DNA of 64,000 nt from Takakia lepidozioides (Eukaryota > Streptophyta > Takakiopsida > Takakiales > Takakiaceae). The DNA is taken from contig CM060733.1 of assembly GCA_030704615.1 (NCBI GenBank), forward strand, positions 48,608,001 through 48,672,000, given 5' to 3'. Shown here piece by piece: positions 33,126 through 43,061 of this stretch. The notes under the pieces were generated by a model, which worked only from the letters and a program-made list of their open reading frames with translations, had not been told where the DNA came from and did not search any database. Within the stretch, counting starts at the first letter, position 1, and every line of letters starts with the position of its first letter. A program made the position numbers and the translations under genes.

Positions 33126-33879
33126 CGTTTGTTTCTGCAGAATTGGGTGCTCTTCACCCTGATTTCCTCCATTCCTCTCACTCTCTTCATCTTAGACTCA
33201 CAGAACTGCTTTGGCTGTAACAACTGCAGGAATGCCTGTAGTGCACAAAGCAGAAACGTATGGTTGCCGCAGAAAGCTATGGGTAATCTCTTGTAAGCCT
33301 GCGGGGCTTGCAAGCATTGTTCAAGAGAAAAGCTCTGCTCTTTCGTTTCGTGTCTCTGCCATTGCGTAAGTAATATTGCGAGCGTATAGTCTGTTAGTTC
33401 CTCCATAGTTTCCAAGTTATAGCATTTATGGCCTGTCCTGTCGAGACGCCCGTTACTCAGAACGACGCCGCCTCTTGCGCTTAATTTCCCTCCATTTTCT
33501 TGATCATTTCTCTGGTTTTCTATTGGCTGTATCCGCTGTGACTGGATTTTAACTTTTATCTTCTTTAGTGGACTTTCCCTGTTGGATAGTCCACTAGGAT
33601 CACACATGCGACATGAATTCAGTTTTTCTGTACTTGCCGTTCGTTCTGTTTCCCTTTTTCCGTATTCATTAATGGGCCCGCCTTTCATCCCTTTTGACGG
33701 CCGTTCTTGTCCTCTTTCTTTTTGACACCTGTCCTTGCACTTCATTCTCTGCTGTGTGTCGCACCCTGACCTCCACGTGTCTATTTTTAAATTAATTTCC
33801 GTTTCTTCTTCCTTCAGCCATTTTCCTGAAGTTTTTATGTGTCCACTTGTCACTGATTCTATGGATCGTGTAACTTTAG

Positions 33880-34130
33880 TAGGCTGTGTTGAGCTGTGAC
33901 AGGCTGTGTCATACTGTGTTACGCTGTGATAGGCTGTGTTGCACTGTGGTAAGCTGTGATAGGCTGTGACACGCTGCGGTAGGTTGTGATAGGCTGTGTC
34001 ACGTCGACGGGCTGTGATAGGCTGTGTCACGCCTCCTTGCTGGGCTGTGATAGCTGTGTCACATGACGCCATAGGCTGTGTCAATGGGCTGTGATAAATA
34101 TAGGCTGTGTCACGCTGTGATAGGCTGTTC
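33880..34130. repeat. Internal GCTGTG-type array of element C
   Basis: About 20 imperfect units of the type AGGCTGTGATAGGCTGTGTCACGCTGTG. The composition matches the LTR arrays, but the unit phrasing differs. It lies between integrase and the extra coding region. Confidence 0.85.
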
Positions 34131-34316
34131 CAATTCCCCCCACCCCGGTCATATATACTGGGCCTAGCGACAAGTGTTCCATACTCCGTTCGTAACACTG
34201 GTGCAGCCCGTGACTGCTCTTGCGGTTCAACATGCAAATCATGCTGCAGGGGTTTGTCATGGATACCACTGTACCCCTTCAACTTATTTGCATTGACTCT
34301 TCCCAGCATTTCTTTG

Positions 34317-35347
34317 TTAATGGTTTGTAACATGGCTGTGTTTGTTATCATACATCTTTTGTATGACATAAGGTCCTTTCCATGGTGATTTAAGCTTAGA
34401 AGCTTGAATCTTTCCTTTCTTCTGCAACCATAGAACCAAATCCCCCGTCTTAAAAGTCTTTTTGCCTTCATCAAACTGTTCCTTTCGCTTCATCTGAATT
34501 CTGGTCATATTATCAGCTGCATCAGCACGTACTTCTTCCACATGGTATAATTCATGTTTCCTGACCTTGATGGAGTCTTGCAATTCCATTCTTTTTCCCC
34601 ACTCCGTTCTCATGGTAGGTAACAGGAATTCCACTGGAAGTAAGGCTTCCATACCATAAACTAATTGGAATGGTGTATACTTAGTGGTGACTTTATATGA
34701 AGTCCTGTATGACCACAAAGCTGTCAGCAGCTTTGTATCCCAATCCGTTCTGTTTGCATTGACTATCTTAGCCAAGATAGTACATAGTATTTTTGTGGGT
34801 AGCCTCTGCCTGTCCATTACCCTGTGGGTAATATGTTGTACTCTTTCTATGCACAATCATAAACTCTTTAGTCAACTCAATGGTCTCATTCATGAAGTGA
34901 CTTCCTTGATCACTGATAAATCTAAGGGACATCCAAATCGTGTAAGTAGGTTCTCGTACAGGAACCTTGCTGTGGACTTGGCTGTGTTGTCTCCCTCAAA
35001 GCTTTAGCTTCCACCCACTTTGTAGTATAATCAGTGGCTGTAATTATGTACCTGTTTTGTGTATTCTTGGATGGTGGATTAATTGGTCCAACAAAGTCTA
35101 GTCCCCATTTCTGAAATGGTTCCGTAGGCATTGTAGGATGCAAGGCCATTCTTCCAGATCTCTGCAAAGGTCCTAGCCTCTGACATTCATCACACTTCTG
35201 ACAATACTCATGTACATCTTTGAACAAAGTAGGCCACCAGTATCCTGCGAGTAGTATCTTTCTACTGGTAGTCTCTTCTCCAAAATGACCTCCAGCCACT
35301 CCTTTATGAACTTCCTCCAAGACTTTATTTACTTCATGGTGGTACAA
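34317..35347 (-). pseudogene. Integrase of element C
   Basis: Zinc-binding start [29 protein letters not shown], then the first Asp in [11 protein letters not shown], a degraded middle (stops and shifts around 34860-34960), a Glu block THRKST-like RKSTTYYPQGNGQAEATHK, and the C-terminal region (LWSYRTSYKVTTKYTPFQLVYG, FKTGDLVLWLQKKGK, SPWKGPYVIQ). No chromodomain follows. A TAG separates it from the RNase H frame upstream. Confidence 0.85.
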
Positions 35348-35377
35348 GCATCGTTTTAGTACTCCATCAGGTCCTAA

Positions 35378-36956
35378 CTATACATTCTGCTTCCTACCAT
35401 AGTATAAGGTAAAGCTTGATAGCAATTCTCTTCCTCTGCTCCTTACCATAACTAGGTGGGCACTGACCATGACAAGGTAGTATCTGATTGGCCACTGCCA
35501 ATCTAACCATTCATCTGCACTTCCTTGCACCTCCATTACAAATAAACTCGCATCAGGTAACTTCCCCCTACTCCGTTCCTCTGTGACATTCAGCTGTCCA
35601 TGCAAACACTGCATCTTTCTTCAGAAGCTTGCTCAATGGTGCTGCTATTTGTGCATACCTTTTGACAAATCTTCTGTAATAACTGGTTTGCCCAAGGAAT
35701 CTCCTTAAACTCTTAACATTCACTGGTGGTGGAGAGGCTTTAATGGACTCTGTCTTCCTGGGATCCACAAGGAGTCCCTTCTTACACACAATGTCCCAGA
35801 AGCACCCCTGAGTTCACACAGAAAGTACACTTCTCTGGGTTCAAGCCCAGACCTCTCATCCTGCATCTGGCCAGGCATAACTCCAATTTATGCAAGTGCT
35901 CATTCTTAGAGCTGTACACACTGAAATCATCCAAAAACACCTGCATGAAATCATCCAGATACTCTTGAAAAGATTCACTTATCACTCTGAAAGGTCGCTG
36001 GTGCATTACAAAGTCCAAAGGGCATGACTTTGTATGCATAAGCCCCCCAGTCTGTGATGAAAGCTGTTTTCCCTTGGTCTTCTTCTGCCACTTGCACTTG
36101 ATTATAACCACTGAAGCCATCCATGAATGAGTACATCTCATGGCCTGCCACAGTGTCTAATACTGCTTCTGTGAATGGCAAAGGGAAAGGATCTTTCTTC
36201 GTACAAGCATTCAGCTTCTTATAGTTCACACATACTCTTAGTTTGCCATTCTTCTTGGGAACTATAACAATGGGTGACAACCAAGTTGTATACTCTATTG
36301 GGTATATAAACTTAGCCTCAGCCAACTTCTTTATCTCTTCTCCAACCTTCTGTGCGTAGTTGGGATTCATTCTATACCTCGCCTGCTTGATTGGTACTGA
36401 CCCTGGTTCCAGTTCAATTTATGCTGACAGACTTCAGGTGGTATCCCTTTTAGATCCTCATAGCTCCAAGCAAATACATCTCTGTATTTGATGAACAAGC
36501 TTTTAGCTTCTTCGAAGAATTCCGGCTCCAAATCAGCTCCTACTTTCACCATCCTCGGTTCCTCCTGAGTTCCCACATTTACTTCTCTCACCTGCTCATC
36601 AGCTGTGATTGTCCAACCAGTCACCACTTCATCCTGTAAGCTCACAGTGGCTGGTTCTTCTAGGATTTCTATTCTCCCTCCTTTTCTTCATAGAAATGTG
36701 ATGGGTAAATGCTGGTTTCCTCTTCAGTTGGTGTTGCTGTCACTACACCACAGCAGATACCTCTCAAACAACTTAGGCTTTCCAGCATCTCTGCAACCTG
36801 CTCCCATTCTGGGTGTGCAGCAAATAGGGTAGCTTCCTGCTCCTCATCCAGTCCTCCCCTCCAGTCATACTCTCTGACTCCTCGAGGTCTTCTTGTAGCA
36901 GGTAATCTACTAGATTTCTTTGTGGTAATTTGTATCTCGTGCATCCCATTATGCAC
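35378..36956 (-). pseudogene. Reverse transcriptase and RNase H region of element C
   Basis: RT blocks are in order: LFIKYRDVFAWSYEDLKGI; after a shift RMNPNYAQKVGEEIKKL; IVIVPKKNGKLRVCVNYKKLNACTKKDPFPLP; SFMDGFSGYNQV; MPFGLCNAPATFQ; active site VFLDDFSVYS; NPEKCTFCVNSGVLLG; VKSLRRFLGQTSYYRRFV; AAPLSKLLKKDAVFAW. RNase H is mostly eroded: only a late segment (SADEWLDWQWPIRYYL) is readable, and typical catalytic blocks are missing, so a deletion is likely between about 35570 and 35615. Frameshifts occur near 36660, 36410 and 36000. Confidence 0.85.
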
Positions 36957-36973
36957 AGTTAGTAACTGAGAAT

Positions 36974-37657
36974 TCAGTCATGGAATACCCTGGCCTGTTT
37001 CAGCCACGGACGTCCCAATAATAAGGAGTAAGCCTCCATGACTTCATCCATTTTTAATACAGTTACTGTGATCATAAAGATCATTTTCTGTATCTGTATC
37101 TTAACTCCTCTTATTAATCCAATGGGCTGTACACTTCTTTGATCTGCCATTGTTACTGTAAATGGGGCTGGTTTCATGTTACTTAGACCAAGCTTCTTCC
37201 TTAATTGGTCTGTCATGATATTTACTCCAGAACCACCATCTATCAGTACATCAGTTAGTTCTGTGCTTCCAATTCTCAATTGGATTACTGGCATAGAATC
37301 ATCAAAGTCCATGACTGGTTCTCGCCCTTCCGGCTTCACATTATAACTGGTCACCTTGCTGTTCAGGTCTGTGTTTCCTGTCTCTTGGGCAATTCGATTG
37401 ATTGCCTGATACAGCCTGTGCCTACAATAAGGTGCCACAGCTAATAGCTGTCCAATGGTAATTTCTGCTTTGGTCTGACATATTACTTCAGCCAAAGTCT
37501 CTTCATTACTTTGCATGTCTGCATCTTTTTTCCTTTCTTCCTCACTCCCCTTTTTCTCCATCCGAATCAGAGGAATCTGCCACAGGAATATCAGTACTCT
37601 TTTGCATTTCCTTATAGTATCTGCCACTTCCTTGTGCAGTTCCTTCTCATCTTCCAA
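36974..37657 (-). pseudogene. Protease region of element C
   Basis: Retropepsin signature LIDGGSGVNIM (DGGSG where D(S/T)G is usual) with an ILG-like block YSLLLGRPWLKQARVFHD downstream. The N-terminal third is a linker from gag with an acidic/basic character. It ends at a TGA shortly after GRPWL, and the frame is probably shifted relative to RT. Confidence 0.8.
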
Positions 37658-37699
37658 GTCTCTTCATCTTCAGGCATATCATTGCCACTTCCAGTCTCA

Positions 37700-40335
37700 T
37701 CTTCTTCCTCTTCTACTGGAGGTATTAGTTTGGCTTTACTTCTTGTTACTATCATTGTACTTACTTCTGGTACAACACATGGCCTAACCATGTGAGCTGC
37801 CACCACTGGGCCCTCATTCACAGGAGCTCTCATCTCATTCTGGTGTCTTATCCAGAATGAACAGGCTGCCTTGCGATGTCCTGGCTGATTACAATAGTAA
37901 ACATAGCTCTTCACCATTGGGTCCTCGCCCTTGGTCTGGTCTTGGATTATTTCTATAATCCTGATTCCCGGGCTGGTAATTCCCCTTGGATTACCCTGAT
38001 AGTTGCCTCTGGAATTTCCTTGGTAATTCCCTCTTGAATTACCTCTCCCTTCCATGCCATTGTTATAACCACCAGACCTACCATAGTGGTCCTGATCATT
38101 GCTTCTTCTTGGCTGGGGCTGCACCTGATGCACCTCACTTGCCTAGGTTCTCTTGCAGCTGTCCTTCTGTTGTAGTAACAATTCTCAGTAGAATGGTTAT
38201 CCATTTTACAGATAGTACAGTGTTTCTCCTTCATGTGGCATTCTGTAGTGGTATGGCCTTCATTCTGGCACTTTGCACACCATACACCCTTCCTCCAATG
38301 TGTTGCAGCCTCTGTGGCATACTTCTTCAAGATTCTTCCAATCTTTTTCATAGTTATCCCTCTTCAACTTTTCCTTTCTCTTACTCTTTCTTTTTAGTTC
38401 TTGCTCTTCTTCTTCATCTGACTCATCTTCAGAGTCCTCATCTTCCTTTTTCTCTCTCCTGAGCATTCCCAATTGCTCAATTCTGTTTGCAGTTTCAAAT
38501 GCCTCCTCCACTGTATTATGGGGTAACATATCCACTTTCTTCTGCAACTCTGGTCTTAGTCCACTCACAAACCAAGTCTTCTGTAAACCGGGTGCTGGTA
38601 CTGCAGCCAGCTTTTTCATCATCAATTCCATCTTCTCCATATACTCTTCAACAGTTTCATGCTTCTTCTGCTTCAGCTGTTGTAAACTTCCATACACTTC
38701 ATCCTCAGTTTTACTTGTCCTGAACCTATTCGAAATGCTGTATTCAAGCCATTCCAGGTTAGGAAATGATTATCAGGGAATTGCATACCATTCACTTGCT
38801 TTCTTGATAAGTGAACAAGGAAACAGTCTCATCTTGGCATCATCGCCATTCTCATTGTTCACTATACACATGTGCTCAAATTGGCTAATGTGTACATCGG
38901 GATCCCCTTTTCCTGAATATATTGGAAAGGGTGGTTTTGCCCGTGTTGGTTGTAACGCCATCTGTGGCCCTACCTTCTGCCCACTGACAGGTGCTGGCAC
39001 CCTTGCTGGTGCTGGTCCTTCTGGACCTGTTGTTTTTGTGGTGGATCTTCCACCAAGTGGTGGCCCTTGAGCACTCCTGCTTCTGGCCCCACGATATTCA
39101 CAGTATTCCCAGCTTCAGTTGCACTACTTCCCACACTCCCTGTCCCCCCAGAGCCAGATCCAGGCAGCCCGCCTGATCCCCCTGAGCCGACACCTTCGTT
39201 GGCCTGTGATCCAAGTGCTCCACTTGATCCAGGTCCAACGGGTTGGGATGTCCTGGTTGTAGTCTCAACCTCAGCTGTTGGGTCTACTTCTTCATATTCT
39301 TCCTCTTCCAATTTCTTCTCTCTGTTTTCATCCTCCAAGTTCTGCCCTTGGGTTTCTTCTTCACTCATGTAACTCAACTGTAATGGTGTTGGAGAGTCTG
39401 AACTCTCCGTTGGCTCTGCCACATCCTTCTCCTTCTTCATCTTCTGCTTCAGAAACTGGAGTTCCTGCTTTTGGTGTTCCATGCCAACTCTTATCAAAGA
39501 TTTCTGTCAAGTCTTTTATCCAAGGATGTACCTCAGATCTTTCACCTCGTGATTGATCTTCTTCCTGTACCAATTCCCTTAATCTTTCTTGCAAAGAAAC
39601 AGAAGGAGTGGCATCCAACTCTAGTTCTTCCGGTATAGGTGATGCACTTTTTGATCTTGATGGTGAGAGGTCCAGATGATTCCCCTATGTCTATTCCTCT
39701 CTCCCAAAGATATGGATAATTAGCTTTCAGATAGCTTTCTCTTTTTGAATATCTTTGTCGTCTAGCTTCTCTTTCATCACTCATGTCCCATGTCTTTCAT
39801 TTCTTTTAATGTGGCAATAACCAAAACTCTCTTCTGTAATATCTCTCGTATATGCCTGGATTTCTTTCAAGCTTCAATGCACCCTTGGCTATACTTGAAG
39901 TCTCCGTTACCATATAACCATATGGCAAACAAGTCTGAAAAGCTGTTCTTGGTGTGAGTTTGATCCACAAAATATCCTTTGGAATCCAATTCTTTACCAG
40001 TACAAGCTCTTCATGCATATGAGTATAAACATTCACCTTTCTTTCTTCCCAACCTTCAAACTCTACTCGTTTAATGGATAGCAACGCTATCACATAAACT
40101 AATGTTGGTAACCAACGTGCTCTTCCTCTACAGGCTACCTGATAAATCTTTATCACTCCTTTCTCCAGACCCCATTCTGGATCAGCATCATGCACTCGTT
40201 TAAGATATTTTCTTTACATCCGTCTGGCAATTCCAAGAACCTTTGAAAGAATTGTTTGGACAATCTTTCTTCCTTCGTTCCACAGGGAATTTGATTCACT
40301 TCAAATTCTTTAATGGTCCAACACCATGATCCCAC
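37700..40335 (-). pseudogene. gag of element C
   Basis: The leader includes WIPKDILWIKLTPRTAFQT at about 39900-40200 and a basic start (MSDEREARRQRYSKRE) at 39784. An acidic, Gly/Ser-rich stretch follows, then the gag core (KPPFPIYSGKGDPDVHISQFEHM..AKMRLFPCSLIKKASEWY) at about 38773-38950. Next are a multimerisation helix (ETVEEYMEKMELMMKKL) and an acidic/basic coil. Three zinc-knuckle-like motifs end it: CAKCQNEGHTTTEC, CTICKMDNHSTENC, and YYCNQPGHRKAAC, whose first Cys is lost. Several single-base shifts break the frame. It would package element RNA. Confidence 0.8.
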
Positions 40336-40365
40336 CAGATGCCTGTCACATCTGGTTGTTCATGT

Positions 40366-40391
40366 CCCAGGTCCCCAGTATGGTCGCCAAA
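40366..40391 (-). other. Primer-binding site of element C
   Basis: Next to the 5' LTR end (GCGCGACA) the minus strand reads TTTGGCGACCATACTGGGGACC. TGG start and spacing fit a tRNA primer site of the TTTGGCGCCGTTGCCGGGGA type used by Athila/Tat elements; the exact tRNA is not identified. Confidence 0.55.
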
Positions 40392-41295
40392 TGTCGCGCG
40401 GCTTTTACTCACCCATCCCTTCGCTATCCGAGGCGGAAACTCCAAGATAGAAGAGTTGGAAATCTCTAAGTACTCAGCCCGCGCAGAACAATCAGTCATG
40501 ACCTACAGCTAGTGTATCATGGGGGTGTTTCCTATTTGTTTCCTTTTCCGCATTCATCTTAGCTACCTTACCATTGATAATTAAGTATCAGTTTGCTTCA
40601 TCAATTTATCGGTTTCCTTCACTCTCCATTCAATCCACAGCTTCACTCAGATCTCTCTACACAGTGTGATTGTATCGTATAAGTATCAGATTATGATTTA
40701 TCAGGTATCAGGCCGAAGCCATTATGTCTCTAATCTGCTCTACAATATCACAGCTTTGCATATAACAAGCATCTACTAATCCTCTTTTCTCCTTCATCGT
40801 GCTCTCCGATCTCCGCTCCCGCTGTCTCCGAAGTCCTCCCCGAATAATGATCCCCTTCATTCCCCGTTCTTCCCTTTATCCTCCTATCCGCGGTTCTAAC
40901 CGTTTCCCTCTCTAACCGTCGTATGTGAACTAACATGTTCCCTTCACTGGTGTTGTTCCCCACAGTCGTTCCCTGTCCTACTCTTCGTTCCCTATTATCG
41001 TGACAGCTGTGTCAAGCGGTGACTGGCTGTGTTGGCTGTGTCGGGCTGTGACTGGCTGTGTGGCGGGCTGTGTCTGCTGTGACGACTGTGGGGCTGTGTG
41101 GGCTGTGTGGGCTGTGGACTGTGACGGGCTGTGTTGGCTGTGTGGGCTGATGTGTCGGCTGTGTGGGCTATGTAACCCCCCTCTACAGTGCGCTGCTGTC
41201 ACCCCTAAGGTTCCTGTTTGTCTCAGTCTGTGCAAAAATTAAGGGTACCCTACAGATCCCGTATAAGTGTCTAAGTCCCCTACAGTCCTCTAACA
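40392..41295 (-). repeat. 5' LTR of element C (904 bp)
   Basis: Same termini and sequence as the left LTR with only scattered differences outside the GCTGTG tract, indicating a recent insertion. Immediately outside lies ACATG, the target duplication. Confidence 0.92.
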
Positions 41296-41950
41296 ACATG
41301 CATTCACATCAAAATATGAGATAACACCCAGATGCTGGAACTTCACTGCCAAACACTCGTCGTTATGTTGTCTCAACGCCTTTTATGGATTTTTGGACTT
41401 GGGTTTTTTTCCCGCTAGCTTCCAACGCTCCGGTATTCTAGAATCGCCAACAATCCTACACTGACGGACCTTAGCATACCCTTCTTCTTTGTAATGGCCA
41501 ATCTCTACCACCTTCGCACTAGAGTTTAAGTAATAAAGATCAGTTGTGCCTCCCCCGCCCGATGACCCCGCCTTCCAAGCGACAACCCTAGTCCGGCGAT
41601 GTGAATTCTGACTTGCCGAGCAAGCCTAATACTCGACACGCCGCATTAACTCTGCTTCGGCGGAGGACACTCGACCCTTGGTTGTTCTACCCTTCCATGT
41701 CTTCATTAGCTGCCTTAAATTCCACGTGGCGTCTTTCGCCCTATTTTGGATCCACCGAATGAACTTCGACTTGTCCCTGTCCGCCGTCCATTTAACCCCC
41801 GCCAAAGCGTTCGTCATTTTCCTCTCCATATTTTGCTAGAGAATCAGAAACCCCTCCCATCCATGCCTGACATAAGCACTCTCCAGCCTCATCATGTCCC
41901 TACCCTTGAAATAATCCACCACCACTTCTTTCACCCTATCCAAGGCATCC
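41296..41950 (-). pseudogene. Protein kinase-like gene, middle segment
   Basis: The minus-strand frame is open across 650 bp apart from TAG, TAG and TAA. It reads DALDRVKEVVVDYFKGRDMMRL at the element B edge, then WIQNRAKDATWNLRQLMKTWKG, then a GSSGGGGTTDLYYL linker and YAKVRQCRIVGDSRIPERWKL. It ends VISYFDVNAC at the element C edge. The frame joins exactly to both neighbouring segments when each retrotransposon and one target duplication are removed. The region upstream of the kinase catalytic loop should hold the N-lobe, but I see no clear glycine loop. Confidence 0.65.
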
Positions 41951-42671
41951 TGTCGCGGCCCTTTGCCTTGAGGGCAGGGGGTCGGGACACATGAGGGGCT
42001 GCCCCTGTAGTGGGGGCATCGGCAGCGATAGGTATGGGGGGCTGAAGCACCCTTGAGTGCCCAAGGCACTCAAGGAGGCGGAGGCGCTCACTAGGTGGAG
42101 CCCCGCACACCGGGTTGCGGTGGGGGTGGCTCCACAAGGGGTGTGGTAGCTTAGCGGGACTTAGTGGGGGTGGCATAGGACTCACCATGGGGGCGGAGAC
42201 CTCGTGGTGGGAGTCGTGGGGAGCCTTGGGACTCATCAGGGTCCATAGGGACCGTGATGAGTGGGCCAAGACTCATCGCGACTCATCACCGGGAGTCGAG
42301 GGTTTTCGTGGTGGTTCGCCATAAATGGCATGGCTGGTTATGAAAAACCCCGCGGACAGCTACAGAAGTATATATTGGGAGTAGTAACCCCGAGAACGGT
42401 GCAAGCCCGTTGGTGACAAAAAACTAGTGAGTAAGCGAACGAGCCGGAAAGCGACCAAAGAGTGGGGAGCTGTTCCGGACTGCCATCTACCAAAGGGAAT
42501 TCCTAGTCCCAAATAGGTGGAGGGTTTAGAGGGAAGCGAAGGGGGACCGTTATGTCCCGGTGAGCAGCCGAAGCTCCAAGTTGGCTCGGGCGGCCAGGTT
42601 GGGAGTCAGGGCGCGCATCAAAAGAGTAACTATGACTTGAAGGGGAGCTTACCGAAGTGAGGTGCGCGACA
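41951..42671 (+). repeat. 5' LTR of element B
   Basis: TGTCGCGG..GCGCGACA, followed one base later by the primer site. Its TATA box is altered (TATATATTGGG) relative to the other copies (TATATATAGGG). Confidence 0.92.
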
Positions 42672-42672
42672 C

Positions 42673-42685
42673 TTGGTATCAGAGC
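42673..42685 (+). other. Primer-binding site of element B (initiator Met tRNA)
   Basis: TTGGTATCAGAGC directly downstream of the 5' LTR, complementary to the 3' end of initiator methionine tRNA. Confidence 0.9.
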
Positions 42686-42719
42686 TTAGAGTTCAGTACG
42701 CGATCGTCCTTGGGATTGG

Positions 42720-43060
42720 CCTCATCATGGGGTCGGGCAAGCCAAGCGAAAGCGGAACGGCCCAAAAGATGATGATCCTGGTGAGCCCGATGGGGGCGAC
42801 GTGTCACCGAGGCGGCCGTTTGAGGAAGCGATGAATGTTTCCAAAAACGAGGCCGCTCAAGAGTGGGAGGAATCCGAGGAGTCGGAGCCTGAGGAATCCT
42901 TGAGAGCTCCGACAAACCAAGAGATGCCTCCCATGCCGGCAGCCTTTTGGGAAGGGTTGTTGGCGCAGTTTGGCGGGACGTTGAAAGACGTGTTGAGGCG
43001 GGTAATGTCACTTCCACTAAGGCAAAGTTTAAGGTGAAGCCTAAGGCTATCTCTGATCCC
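42720..43060 (+). pseudogene. N-terminal gag of element B (plus strand)
   Basis: The main frame reads QAKRKRNGPKDDDPGEPDGGD, then RRPFEEAMNVSKNEAAQEWEE, an acidic stretch, and MPPMPAAFWEGLLAQFGGTLKDVLRR, typical of a gag N-terminus. The nearest ATG is one base out of frame, and another shift lies near 43005. The frame runs to about KAISDP, where the inverted block begins. Confidence 0.65.
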
Positions 43061-43061
43061 T

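Larger units (their letters stand above)
28590..41295 (-). mobile_element. Full-length Tat/Athila-like gypsy retrotransposon C
   Basis: 12.7 kb bounded by LTRs with TG..CA ends and a perfect 5-bp duplication (ACATG at 28585-28589 and 41296-41300). In minus-strand order: 5' LTR, primer site, gag with several zinc knuckles, protease, RT, RNase H, integrase without a chromodomain, then about 4.7 kb of extra sequence with a sense coding region, polypurine tract and 3' LTR. The FLDDFSVYS active site and a late extra coding region recall the Tat/Athila branch. It sits inside the kinase-like gene. Single-base frameshifts break the coding regions although the LTRs are nearly identical outside a repeat tract. 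Confidence 0.9.

Noticed and set aside
33104-34474. 456-codon minus-strand frame between integrase and the extra region of element C
   Set aside because: It starts in integrase C-terminal sequence read in another frame and runs through the GCTGTG array as Thr/Ala/Tyr/His repeats, so most of it is a chance frame over repeats.
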